Part shown: positions 1 through 6,466 of the stretch, piece after piece
Position numbering within the stretch: position 1 is the first letter of the stretch
Layout of the letters: every line of letters starts with the position of its first letter
Assembly: GCA_035544835.1 (NCBI GenBank)
Contig: DASZZV010000049.1
Location: 1-14,635, forward strand
Origin: DASZZV01 sp035544835
GTDB taxonomy: Bacteria > Acidobacteriota > Thermoanaerobaculia > Gp7-AA8
Reading direction: 5' to 3'
Length of the DNA stretch: 14,635 nt
Notes under the pieces: model-generated
The model's input: only the letters and a program-made list of their open reading frames with translations
Told to the model about the DNA's origin: nothing
Databases searched by the model: none
Program-made: the position numbers and the translations under genes

Positions 1-1
1 G

Positions 2-1225
2 GCCATCGTGCTCTGGGTTCCTGATCTTCTCGATGCCCGCCTCGGGAATCTGGTCACCTACCGGCCGCGGATATCGAACATCGGGTTCGTCGATGTTCGA
101 TCCGAGGATGTCCGCGATCGGATCGAAAGCGTGGCCACAGAGATTCAAAAAGTCGTTCCGCCACGCGGCACCATCTTCGACTTCTCAAATCAGCCCGCCT
201 TCTACTTCTTCGCCGACCGAGCCAACGCGACGCGCTTCTATCAAACACCGATCCTGTCGCCGATCGCGCTGGAGCTGGAAGCGATCAAAGATCTGGAACG
301 AAGCAAGCCGTTACTCGTCCTGCGGAGATCGCCTGAGGGATACGACGCTTTCGATGGTATTCCCAACGAGGTTCGAGCACCGGCGCTGGCTCACTACATC
401 GACGATCACTACGATTTTTACCGCGGCGTTCGGGGAGTCGAGCTCTGGAAGAGACGTCCGGCTATCGGGAGCGCAACGGCCGATAGCTACAGACGGGATT
501 TCAGGCTTCCGCCCTCGGCGCTCCCGCCAGCCTCGACATTTTTTGTTTTCCCGGCGGTCGGTAGTGCCGCCGGCGCCGGAGAGTCGAGATGGGTATCGGA
601 CCTGCTCGCCTACAACAACTTCACGGTGCCCGTCGCTGTGAAGCTTCGCCTCAGCGACGCCATTGCAACGTCCGATCGAAGGATCGTCATTCAGCCCGGC
701 AAGGTGACGACCATCCGCGATTTCGTGGCCACGCTGTTCGGGCGGGTTGGCTCCATCGGCTCGCTGCGCGTCGAGTTCGAAAATGGCCGGCCCCCTCTCG
801 TGAAGGTTCAAACCTACGACGCCGCTCGCGCCAGCACTCCCTTTCTCGAGGATCCGCTCTCCTCGGCCTCCTCGGCCACTGCAGGCACGGCCGGGGATGA
901 GATCACGATCATCGGCGTCGTCAGCGACGCCCGGCGCCGGGTGAACATCGGTGTACTCAACAGCGGAATTCACCCGGCATCCTTCCGCATCAGCGTCACC
1001 GACTCGAGCGGGCGAAGGTCGGGGCAGTCGATCGAATCCGGATTGCCTGAGGATCGCTCCTACCTGCTGGTGGATGCGCAGCAGCGACTGTCGGCATCGC
1101 TCGATGGCACGGCCGTCGTTCACATTCGTGCGCTCACGGGCAGTATCCTGGGGTACGCTTCCATTGTGGACGGGGTGACGGGAGCACATCAGTTGATAGG
1201 CGGCGTGCCCTCGGCGGCTCGATGA
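2..1225 (+). CDS. C-terminal part of a membrane glycosyltransferase-like protein with tandem beta-sandwich tail (5' partial)
   Basis: The reading frame is open from base 2, so the GTG at 8 is probably internal and the gene starts before the window. Counting from that GTG, residues 50-150 (GTIFDFSNQPAFYFFADR, then ELWKRRP) resemble the soluble tail that follows the membrane helices of GT-C/ArnT-like glycosyltransferases; those helices would lie upstream. Residues 178-272 (FPAVGSAAGAGESRW, YNNF, then VKVQTYD) and 298-395 (VNIGVLNSG, then YASIVDGVTG) look like two related extracytoplasmic beta-sandwich modules of the kind found in secreted acidobacterial proteins. The TGA stop overlaps the next ATG (ATGA), so the PPTase gene is probably translationally coupled. 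The gene is real; the glycosyltransferase part is inferred from the tail alone. A membrane protein of another class with a periplasmic tail is the alternative. Confidence 0.6.
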   Translation, partial: AIVLWVPDLLDARLGNLVTYRPRISNIGFVDVRSEDVRDRIESVATEIQKVVPPRGTIFDFSNQPAFYFFADRANATRFYQTPILSPIALELEAIKDLERSKPLLVLRRSPEGYDAFDGIPNEVRAPALAHYIDDHYDFYRGVRGVELWKRRPAIGSATADSYRRDFRLPPSALPPASTFFVFPAVGSAAGAGESRWVSDLLAYNNFTVPVAVKLRLSDAIATSDRRIVIQPGKVTTIRDFVATLFGRVGSIGSLRVEFENGRPPLVKVQTYDAARASTPFLEDPLSSASSATAGTAGDEITIIGVVSDARRRVNIGVLNSGIHPASFRISVTDSSGRRSGQSIESGLPEDRSYLLVDAQQRLSASLDGTAVVHIRALTGSILGYASIVDGVTGAHQLIGGVPSAAR

Positions 1226-1863
1226 TCAGAATTGATCTCCCCGAGGAGTGGCGCGCGAACGTTGTCCTCCTTCGCGACATCGGCGATGACGACATCGAAC
1301 GTTTCCTGACGACGGCAGAGCGCGAGCTCGCAGGGTCGTTACGGCGTCAGCAGCAGCGGCAGGAATGGTCGGCCAGTCGCATCGCCGCGAAATTACTCCT
1401 CCTCGAGGCAGGCGCAATCCAGAGCCCTTACGATTGCGAGTTTCCAACGCGCGGTCAGCGACCCGACACCCCGGTGGGCTCTTTTCACGTCAGCTTTTCT
1501 CACACCGGTGGAGTTGGCGGAGCGGCAGTCGCCTTACAGCCGGTCGGTCTCGATCTGGAACGTGTCCGCACGATCGATCCACGCACCTACAAACTCTTCC
1601 TGACGACCAACGAAGAGCGCCTCGTCCGCTCCTCTGATATCGCGTTGCTGCCACTGCAGATCTGGTCGGCCAAGGAAGCGCTCTTCAAGACCGGCGGGGA
1701 TGAGAAGACACTCAAGAAGATCGAAACGACGCTGTCCCATCTCACTCCCGACCGGATCGGCGTCACAGCTTCCGGTGGACGCACGGCTCAGACCAGACCC
1801 ATAGGAGACGTCATGATTGCCGCTCTCGCCTTTCGTGCGAAAGAGGGCGCGAGCCAACCATAG
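1222..1863 (+). CDS. 4'-phosphopantetheinyl transferase superfamily protein (Sfp type)
   Basis: It would transfer the 4'-phosphopantetheine arm of CoA to a serine of an acyl or peptidyl carrier protein in the cytoplasm. The family signatures are all visible in the 213 residues: RIAAK at 53-57, SFSHTGG at 91-97, the Mg-binding GLDLE at 109-113 (D111, E113), and WSAKEALFK at 148-156 with K151, E152 and K156. The length fits compact Sfp/AcpT-like enzymes. The start codon overlaps the stop of the upstream gene by 4 bp, so the two are probably co-translated. No carrier protein, PKS or NRPS gene is in the window, so the target is unknown; fatty-acid ACP is possible. Confidence 0.88.
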   Translation: MIRIDLPEEWRANVVLLRDIGDDDIERFLTTAERELAGSLRRQQQRQEWSASRIAAKLLLLEAGAIQSPYDCEFPTRGQRPDTPVGSFHVSFSHTGGVGGAAVALQPVGLDLERVRTIDPRTYKLFLTTNEERLVRSSDIALLPLQIWSAKEALFKTGGDEKTLKKIETTLSHLTPDRIGVTASGGRTAQTRPIGDVMIAALAFRAKEGASQP

Positions 1864-1960
1864 CCCGCATTTCTCTCAGGGTTTCGGAAATCGGATCGGC
1901 GAGAAAGGGCGATCGCAGGGGACGCACCATCTGGGCGAGCTTCAGCACATGCTCCGGTAC

Positions 1961-1997
1961 TTCAGGAGAGAGGCGGTACTGCCGCCTCTCTCCTGAA
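1961..1997. terminator. Perfect 16-bp hairpin between convergent genes
   Basis: Bases 1961-1976 and 1982-1997 are perfectly complementary, with a 5-nt loop. It lies between the PPTase (+) and the TPR protein (-), where a bidirectional terminator would be expected. Neither strand has a clear T-run after the stem, so classical intrinsic termination is uncertain; it could instead stabilise 3' ends. Confidence 0.5.
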
Positions 1998-2004
1998 AAT
2001 CACT

Positions 2005-2859
2005 CTATGCGCCCCACTGTTTCAAAAGCGCTTTCGCGTCTTCGGTTGCCGTGAGCTGCTCGACCAGATAGTTCGGGTCGTTCGGTGAGTTGATGACTTC
2101 CTTGAGCATCTGAACGGCCTGCGGCTTGGTGTCGCTGTTACTGGCCTTCATCGCTTCGGCCAGAAACACCTTGGTCAGCTTGTTGGTCGGATCCTGGGCC
2201 AGCGACTGCTTCAAATACTTCACCGCCATCAAATCGGAGGCCCAGCCGGTGATGAAGGGGACATGCGGGGTCTGATTGTGCAGGCGGCCCAGAACGCGGG
2301 CTCCGCCGCCGTTCTCGATCTTGGGATCGATCATCATCACGATGGTCGATTCACGCTTGATACGGTCGGCCATCCCGGCCCTCACCGCGGCCATTTTCCC
2401 GAAAATGATGGCCCATTCGCCGTCCGCAACCGCGTCCCAGTAAATGACCTCTCCAGCGTTGGGAATGGCGCGCGCGACGTCAGCAACCTGCTTCTCGGAA
2501 GCCTTGTCGACCGACTTCACGCCCTTCGCCGCCAGCAGACGGTTGACGATGACCATGGATTCTTCGCCCAGCTTCTTGGCCTCGGCGAAAACCGGCTTTT
2601 TCGCGTCGGTTCCGGATACGACATAGCTGCCTTTGAACCTCATTGCCCGGAGCAGCTTCCAGCGTGCTTCGAGATCGTTGGGGTCCTGCTTGACGGCGTT
2701 GCGATATGCATTCATCGCCGCGTCGATCTGAATCGCCATGCCGCGTGCGCCCTGGTGGCCCTCGGCGCGCATCGCCCAGTGCCCATCACCGTCTGAGACC
2801 TGCGCCTGCAATGACAGAGCCGCCAGACATACGAGGATCGATACCATGATTCGTTTCAT
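2005..2859 (-). CDS. Exported TPR protein, resembling the TRAP-associated TatT family
   Basis: This 284-residue protein begins with a clear signal peptide (MKRIMVSILVCLAALSLQAQ), so it should be periplasmic. I chose the ATG at 2859 because TAGGAGA lies just upstream and the signal peptide starts there; the longer frame to 2946 adds an unlikely 29-residue leader. Residues 45-65 (AYRNAVKQDPNDLEARWKL) form a TPR-like unit. A C-terminal one follows (VKYLKQSLAQDPTNKLTKVF), preceded by GGGARVLGRLHNQTP. That pattern resembles TatT, the periplasmic TPR partner of some TRAP transporters, but no TRAP permease or solute-binding gene is nearby. The TatT link is therefore a family resemblance, not a role. 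It is divergent from the small lipoprotein gene. Confidence 0.75.
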   Translation of the reverse strand: MKRIMVSILVCLAALSLQAQVSDGDGHWAMRAEGHQGARGMAIQIDAAMNAYRNAVKQDPNDLEARWKLLRAMRFKGSYVVSGTDAKKPVFAEAKKLGEESMVIVNRLLAAKGVKSVDKASEKQVADVARAIPNAGEVIYWDAVADGEWAIIFGKMAAVRAGMADRIKRESTIVMMIDPKIENGGGARVLGRLHNQTPHVPFITGWASDLMAVKYLKQSLAQDPTNKLTKVFLAEAMKASNSDTKPQAVQMLKEVINSPNDPNYLVEQLTATEDAKALLKQWGA

Positions 2860-2863
2860 TGAA

Positions 2864-2869
2864 TCTCCT
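2864..2869 (-). promoter_or_regulatory. Ribosome binding site deciding the TPR-protein start
   Basis: On the minus strand AGGAGA sits 4 nt before ATG 2859. This supports the short form with an N-terminal signal peptide over the upstream in-frame ATG at 2946. Confidence 0.7.
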
Positions 2870-2958
2870 ATCTGCAACTTCGCATCTGTTCTGTTTGTAA
2901 CCTGATTCGATGCAACTGTTCCGCCGATTCTACGATGACCGCTCACTTAGGGAAACTA

Positions 2959-3291
2959 ATGGCTGGCACACACATTGAAGCGACCCGAGGCATGAGATTA
3001 ACAGCCGTGACGATCGTCTCGCTTCTGTTTGTGGGTTGCCACGGGGAGAGTGTCCCTCGCGACTATCAGAACAGTCCGCCGGCCGTATCTCATCCTGTCG
3101 ACAACAAATCGCAGGCTCCTGCCCAGCACACGACGCGAACAAGTGACCCGGAGCCCTCCTCCGGGGCAGAAGGTACAACCGCGCCGTATGTGCCCAAAGT
3201 ACCGAGCCCTCTCGAGACACCGACCGACACCGCATCCAAAGGCCGCGCCGACCTTCCGCCCAACGCTGTCGTCAAACCACCGAAGAAGTAG
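2959..3291 (+). CDS. Small putative lipoprotein
   Basis: The 110-residue product has a hydrophobic stretch ending in a lipobox (TIVSLLFVGC), followed by a low-complexity region rich in Pro, Ser and Thr that ends in PPKK. This fits a lipid-anchored, largely disordered envelope protein, and I recognise no domain. ATG 2959 has AGGGA 5 nt upstream. The ATG at 2992 would give a shorter 99-residue product with a more typical lipoprotein n-region but a weaker SD, so the start is uncertain. The gene is divergent from the TPR-protein gene and is followed at once by the hairpins at 3292-3342. It could also be a poorly conserved or spurious ORF. Confidence 0.55.
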   Translation: MAGTHIEATRGMRLTAVTIVSLLFVGCHGESVPRDYQNSPPAVSHPVDNKSQAPAQHTTRTSDPEPSSGAEGTTAPYVPKVPSPLETPTDTASKGRADLPPNAVVKPPKK

Positions 3292-3342
3292 GAGTGGCCG
3301 AACATTCCGATGTTCGGCGGGGCCGCCAATGTCCGGCCACTC
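3292..3342 (+). promoter_or_regulatory. Two alternative hairpins between the lipoprotein gene and fmt
   Basis: Bases 3292-3306 pair with 3328-3342 over 15 bp with one mismatch. Within that, CCGAACAT (3298-3305) pairs perfectly with ATGTTCGG (3310-3317) around the tetraloop TCCG. The two structures share 3298-3305 and so exclude each other. No T-run follows. It may be a Rho-assisted or weak terminator for the lipoprotein gene, or a switch in the fmt leader; the sequence alone does not decide. Confidence 0.45.
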
Positions 3343-3377
3343 GTTTCCGACCGGGCGCGTTAGACTGCTGCCCCTGA

Positions 3378-4298
3378 ATGCGGATCATCTTTTTTGGCAC
3401 ACCTGAATTTGCGGTCGCCTCGCTTCGAGCTGTAGCCGAGTCCCGCCACGAGGTCGCCGCTGTGGTCGCGCAGCCCGACCAGCCAGCAGGACGGGGAATG
3501 AAGATTCTCCGGCCTGCTGTAGCCGAGGAGGCCATCAGAAGGCATATCACTCTGCTGCAGCCGGGTAAGATTCGAACGCCCGAGTTTCTGGAGAGCATTC
3601 GGGCGATGCGCCCGGATCTCGGCGTCGTGGTCGCCTATGGACGGATCCTTCCCGATGCGCTCCTTGCCGTTCCTCCCTATGGATTCGTGAACGTGCATGG
3701 GTCGCTACTGCCGCGCTACCGCGGCGCCGCACCGATTCAGCGGGCCATTGAAAACGGAGAAAGGGAGACAGGAATCACCATCATGCGCGTCGATTCCGAG
3801 CTCGACCATGGCCCGATTCTTCGATCTGTCAGCACTTCAATCGGACCGGACGAGCGTGCTTCTGAGCTCGCCGAACGACTGGCTCTGATCGGCGCGGCGA
3901 CGCTGGTCGAAGTGATCGATGCGCTCGATCGAAGTGATGCAAAAGATGTGAGGCAGAACCATCTCCTGGCGACGCATGCTGCAAAGATTGAAAAACACGA
4001 AGGAGTGGTGGACTGGGGAGCCGATGCCGATTCCATCTATGCGAAGTTCCGCGCATTTTTCCCCTGGCCAGGGCTGACCACAACCCTTCATGGCGAGCCC
4101 TTGAAGCTCATGGATGTACGACCGGCCAGCGGAGCCGGCTCACCGGGGGAAACTCTCGCCGTCGCCCCCGAATTGATTGTCGCGGCTGGTCGCGACGCGC
4201 TCCGTATCGTGAGCATCCAGAGAGCCGGCAAATCTCCGGTTGATGGAGCGACTTTTGCGCGCTCGTCAGGTCTCGTCAAGGGCGAGCGGCTCGGATGA
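3378..4298 (+). CDS. fmt: Methionyl-tRNA formyltransferase
   Basis: It formylates initiator Met-tRNA using 10-formyltetrahydrofolate, in cytoplasmic translation initiation. The 306-residue length is normal. The N-terminal Rossmann domain opens with MRIIFFGTPEFAV. The catalytic residues correspond to the E. coli N106/H108/D144 triad as N105, H107 and D143, within VNVHGSLLPRYRGAAPIQ and ELDHGPIL. The C-terminal OB-like tRNA-binding domain is present (WGADADSIYAKFRAFFPWPG). There is no obvious SD before ATG 3378. The stop overlaps the rsmB start by 4 bp. The peptide deformylase gene (def), often found upstream of fmt, is not in this window. Confidence 0.96.
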   Translation: MRIIFFGTPEFAVASLRAVAESRHEVAAVVAQPDQPAGRGMKILRPAVAEEAIRRHITLLQPGKIRTPEFLESIRAMRPDLGVVVAYGRILPDALLAVPPYGFVNVHGSLLPRYRGAAPIQRAIENGERETGITIMRVDSELDHGPILRSVSTSIGPDERASELAERLALIGAATLVEVIDALDRSDAKDVRQNHLLATHAAKIEKHEGVVDWGADADSIYAKFRAFFPWPGLTTTLHGEPLKLMDVRPASGAGSPGETLAVAPELIVAAGRDALRIVSIQRAGKSPVDGATFARSSGLVKGERLG

Positions 4299-5572
4299 AC
4301 GCCCGCGAAGCAGCTTTCCGGGCGCTTCAACAAGTGGAGCTCGAAAACAGCTTCGCCGATCTCGCCATCCCCCCGAATCTTTCACCCCAATTGCACAACG
4401 ATGCCCGGACGATCGTGTTCGCGGTGCTGCGATGGCGCTCCCGGCTCGACGCCTTGATCAGCCAGCTCAGCGGGCGTCGCGTTCAGAAAATCGATCAACC
4501 CCTCCTGCAGATTCTCAGGATGGCCTTTGTCGAAGTCCTGTTTCTGTCCACACCTGCTCACGCGGCCGTGAATGAGGCGGTCACTATGGCTGGCCGTCTC
4601 TTCCCGCGCGGAAAGGGGTTCGTGAACGCGGTGCTCAGAAAGATCTCGGGGGGAGATCTCGATTCGTTGGAAAAGGGCTCGACAGCTTCCCCTGCCACCA
4701 GAGCTGGTCATCCAGACTGGCTTGTCGAACGCTGGATCGCACGCTTCGGTGTCGAGCGGGCCCTGTCCATTGCGGCGGCAAATCAGGAATTGTCGCGGCC
4801 CGACGTGCTGGTCAACATCACCCGGACAACGACCGAGGAGATGGAAGCCAGCCTCACCGAGAGGCGGGTGTCGGCGCAGCGCTCTGAGCTCGTGAGCAAC
4901 ATGCTGCGGTTGCGTTCTTCTTCAGATGAAGTCCGCCTCGATGTCGAAGGTGGTCTGTTGTATCCGATGGATGAGGGCAGCGCCGCCGTGGCCACGCTCA
5001 TCCCGGCGGAGTGTCGGTCGGTCCTCGACCTCGCCGCTGCGCCGGGCGGCAAATCACTCCATCTGATGATGAGAGGGCACGACGTGACCAGCCATGACAT
5101 CTCCCTTCGAAGGATGCAGCCTCTCCGCGAATCGGCACTCAGGATGTTCGGCAGGCGTCCCCGCCTCGTCATTGCCGACGGAACACGGCCGCCCTTTCGG
5201 CGCCGCCATGATGCCGTGCTGATTGATGTCCCCTGCAGCGCAACGGGAACGATTCGAAGGAATCCTGAAATCAAGTGGCGACTGCAACCTGCACAGCTCG
5301 GCGTCTTTCAAACATTACAAATCGCGTTGCTCGAGGCTGCGCTCGAGCTGACAGATCGTTTCTGTCTTTACTCGACCTGTTCCCTGGAACGCGAGGAGAA
5401 TGAAGACGTCATCGAGAAGGTGCTCCGACGGAATGACTCGTTCGAGCAGATCGATCTTGCTGAGGTCGCTGAGGGTGAGCTTTCTCGGTGGATCGAGGGT
5501 GGCTCGCTGCGACTCACTCCCGAGAGCGGGGCCGACGGTTTTACCGCCTTCGGCCTCCGTCGCCGGAAATAA
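4295..5572 (+). CDS. rsmB: 16S rRNA (cytosine-967-C5)-methyltransferase RsmB
   Basis: This SAM-dependent enzyme methylates C967 of 16S rRNA. The 425-residue protein has an N-terminal NusB-like RNA-binding helical domain (about 1-125, with VNEAVTMAG and KGFVNAVLR) and a C-terminal RsmB/NOP2/Sun methyltransferase domain. Motif I is LDLAAAPGGKS (245-254). Motif IV is DVPCSATGTIRRNPEIKW with C314. Motif VI is YSTCSLEREENE with the catalytic nucleophile C362. The small difference from the usual PCSGTG (A for G) should be tolerated. The start overlaps the fmt stop (ATGA), the common fmt-rsmB arrangement, implying one transcript and coupled translation. Confidence 0.94.
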   Translation: MNAREAAFRALQQVELENSFADLAIPPNLSPQLHNDARTIVFAVLRWRSRLDALISQLSGRRVQKIDQPLLQILRMAFVEVLFLSTPAHAAVNEAVTMAGRLFPRGKGFVNAVLRKISGGDLDSLEKGSTASPATRAGHPDWLVERWIARFGVERALSIAAANQELSRPDVLVNITRTTTEEMEASLTERRVSAQRSELVSNMLRLRSSSDEVRLDVEGGLLYPMDEGSAAVATLIPAECRSVLDLAAAPGGKSLHLMMRGHDVTSHDISLRRMQPLRESALRMFGRRPRLVIADGTRPPFRRRHDAVLIDVPCSATGTIRRNPEIKWRLQPAQLGVFQTLQIALLEAALELTDRFCLYSTCSLEREENEDVIEKVLRRNDSFEQIDLAEVAEGELSRWIEGGSLRLTPESGADGFTAFGLRRRK

Positions 5573-5675
5573 CACCGGTCCGGTTCGCTCTGTCAACGAA
5601 AATCGGGCCGAAGACTTGCACTGTTACAACAGGGATGGAAAGTCAGCAAACCCGCATGGAATCTAGCGCAGGCCG

Positions 5676-5704
5676 TTGACAAACCCAGACCCTTCTCTTA
5701 GATT
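5676..5704 (+). promoter_or_regulatory. Sigma70-like promoter of the HU gene
   Basis: A perfect -35 TTGACA (5676-5681) is followed after exactly 17 bp by TAGATT (5699-5704), which matches the -10 consensus at 4 of 6 positions. Transcription would start about 40 nt before ATG 5752. This is the best promoter in the window and fits a highly expressed nucleoid protein. Confidence 0.7.
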
Positions 5705-5740
5705 GAGCGAACTTTTCAACACCAGACGCGCGCGTCACAC

Positions 5741-5746
5741 AGGAGG
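5741..5746 (+). promoter_or_regulatory. Consensus ribosome binding site of the HU gene
   Basis: AGGAGG lies 5 nt before ATG 5752. It is the strongest SD in the window and fixes the HU start. Confidence 0.85.
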
Positions 5747-5751
5747 AATCA

Positions 5752-6048
5752 ATGCCAGGAAAAGCTGACCTCGTCAGCACGATCGCCGAGCAAGCGGGGA
5801 TCTCGAAAAAAGAAGCACAGGCCGCATATGATGCATTCGTGAGCTACATCAGCGAGACATGCACCCGTGGTGAGCGCTGTGCAGTTCCCGGTCTCGGCAG
5901 TTTTTCGGTTTCGGATCGCAAAGCACGCACCGGACGCAACCCTCGCACCAATGAGAGCATCAATATCCCCGCCAGCAAGAACGTTCGTTTCAAAGCAGGC
6001 AAGGATCTGAAGACGGCTCTCAACACGAAGAAGCGCGGAAGAAAATAG
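5752..6048 (+). CDS. HU/IHF-family DNA-binding protein
   Basis: This 98-residue histone-like protein would bend and compact DNA as a dimer in the nucleoid. The N-terminal helical body (KADLVSTIAEQAGISKKEAQ) is followed by the GLGSF turn (47-51). The basic DNA-contacting arm follows (RKARTGRNPRT, with the intercalating proline P64), then the closing strand and helix (VRFKAGKDLKTALN) and a lysine/arginine tail. It is a one-gene unit with its own promoter, strong SD and intrinsic terminator. Two cysteines (C37, C43) are uncommon for HU. It could be called HupB-like, but HU and IHF subtypes cannot be separated by eye. Confidence 0.94.
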   Translation: MPGKADLVSTIAEQAGISKKEAQAAYDAFVSYISETCTRGERCAVPGLGSFSVSDRKARTGRNPRTNESINIPASKNVRFKAGKDLKTALNTKKRGRK

Positions 6049-6075
6049 TCCGCAGCACTTCCTTCGTTTTGAATT

Positions 6076-6109
6076 GAAAACGCTCCGCCATGTCGGAGCG
6101 TTTTCGTTT
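6076..6109 (+). terminator. Intrinsic terminator of the HU gene
   Basis: A perfect 12-bp stem (6076-6087 with 6094-6105) encloses the 6-nt loop CCATGT. It has an A-run on the left arm, and T-rich sequence (TTTTCGTTT) starts within the right arm. This is a classical Rho-independent terminator 27 bp after the HU stop. Confidence 0.88.
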
Positions 6110-6466
6110 GGGGCGGATTCGAACGGGAGCGGCGACAAGCTCGGCCATGAGGGAAGCTTGTCATCCTGAGCGACAGCGAAGGATCTTTGGTGACATCACG
6201 ACGGTGTTCATTGACGACCTCGCGCGTGTCACCAAAGATCCTTCGGTCGCACTCACTCTTTCCTGGTCCTTTGTTTCGCGCGTGCTCTCTCAGGATGACA
6301 ACGTTCCCAACCCCGCGTGAATACCGCACAGCCTCTCAGGGTGAGAAGTTCCCAATTCCCAGGGTTCTACCGTTGGTAGACGCCCGTCGACGCTCTTGCC
6401 CTCCCCATACAACATCCTGTACAGCATCCGATCTCACTCCACAACTCACCGCACGAAAGGCCGCCT
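6110..6466. other. Gene-free region holding repeat sequence
   Basis: This stretch of about 357 bp between the HU terminator and the dGTPase gene has no credible ORF. It holds the nested palindrome at 6158-6301, a small extra inverted repeat just before it (GACAAGCT 6134-6141 with AGCTTGTC 6155-6162), and a degraded direct copy of the palindrome's right end at 6333-6355. I see no convincing promoter for the downstream gene in 6356-6466, and no RNA gene. Confidence 0.7.
6158..6301. repeat. Nested palindromic intergenic repeat
   Basis: The outer arms TTGTCATCCTGAG (6158-6170) and CTCAGGATGACAA (6289-6301) are perfect complements. The inner arms (GAAGGATCTTTGGTGACA 6178-6195 and its complement 6227-6244) are a perfect 18-bp inverted repeat. 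The core CATCCTGAGC...GAAGGATCTTT resembles a palindromic intergenic repeat I recall from many GC-rich genomes. It encodes no protein and is probably a non-autonomous (MITE/REP-like) element. Confidence 0.8.

Noticed and set aside
311..1189. Minus-strand ORF (292 codons) opposite the first gene
   Set aside because: It has an Arg/Asp-rich composition typical of an antisense frame. The plus-strand gene overlaps the PPTase start cleanly.
2860..2958. Divergent promoters between the TPR and lipoprotein genes
   Set aside because: TACAAA- and TACGAT-like -10 boxes can be found, but none has a convincing -35 at the right spacing.
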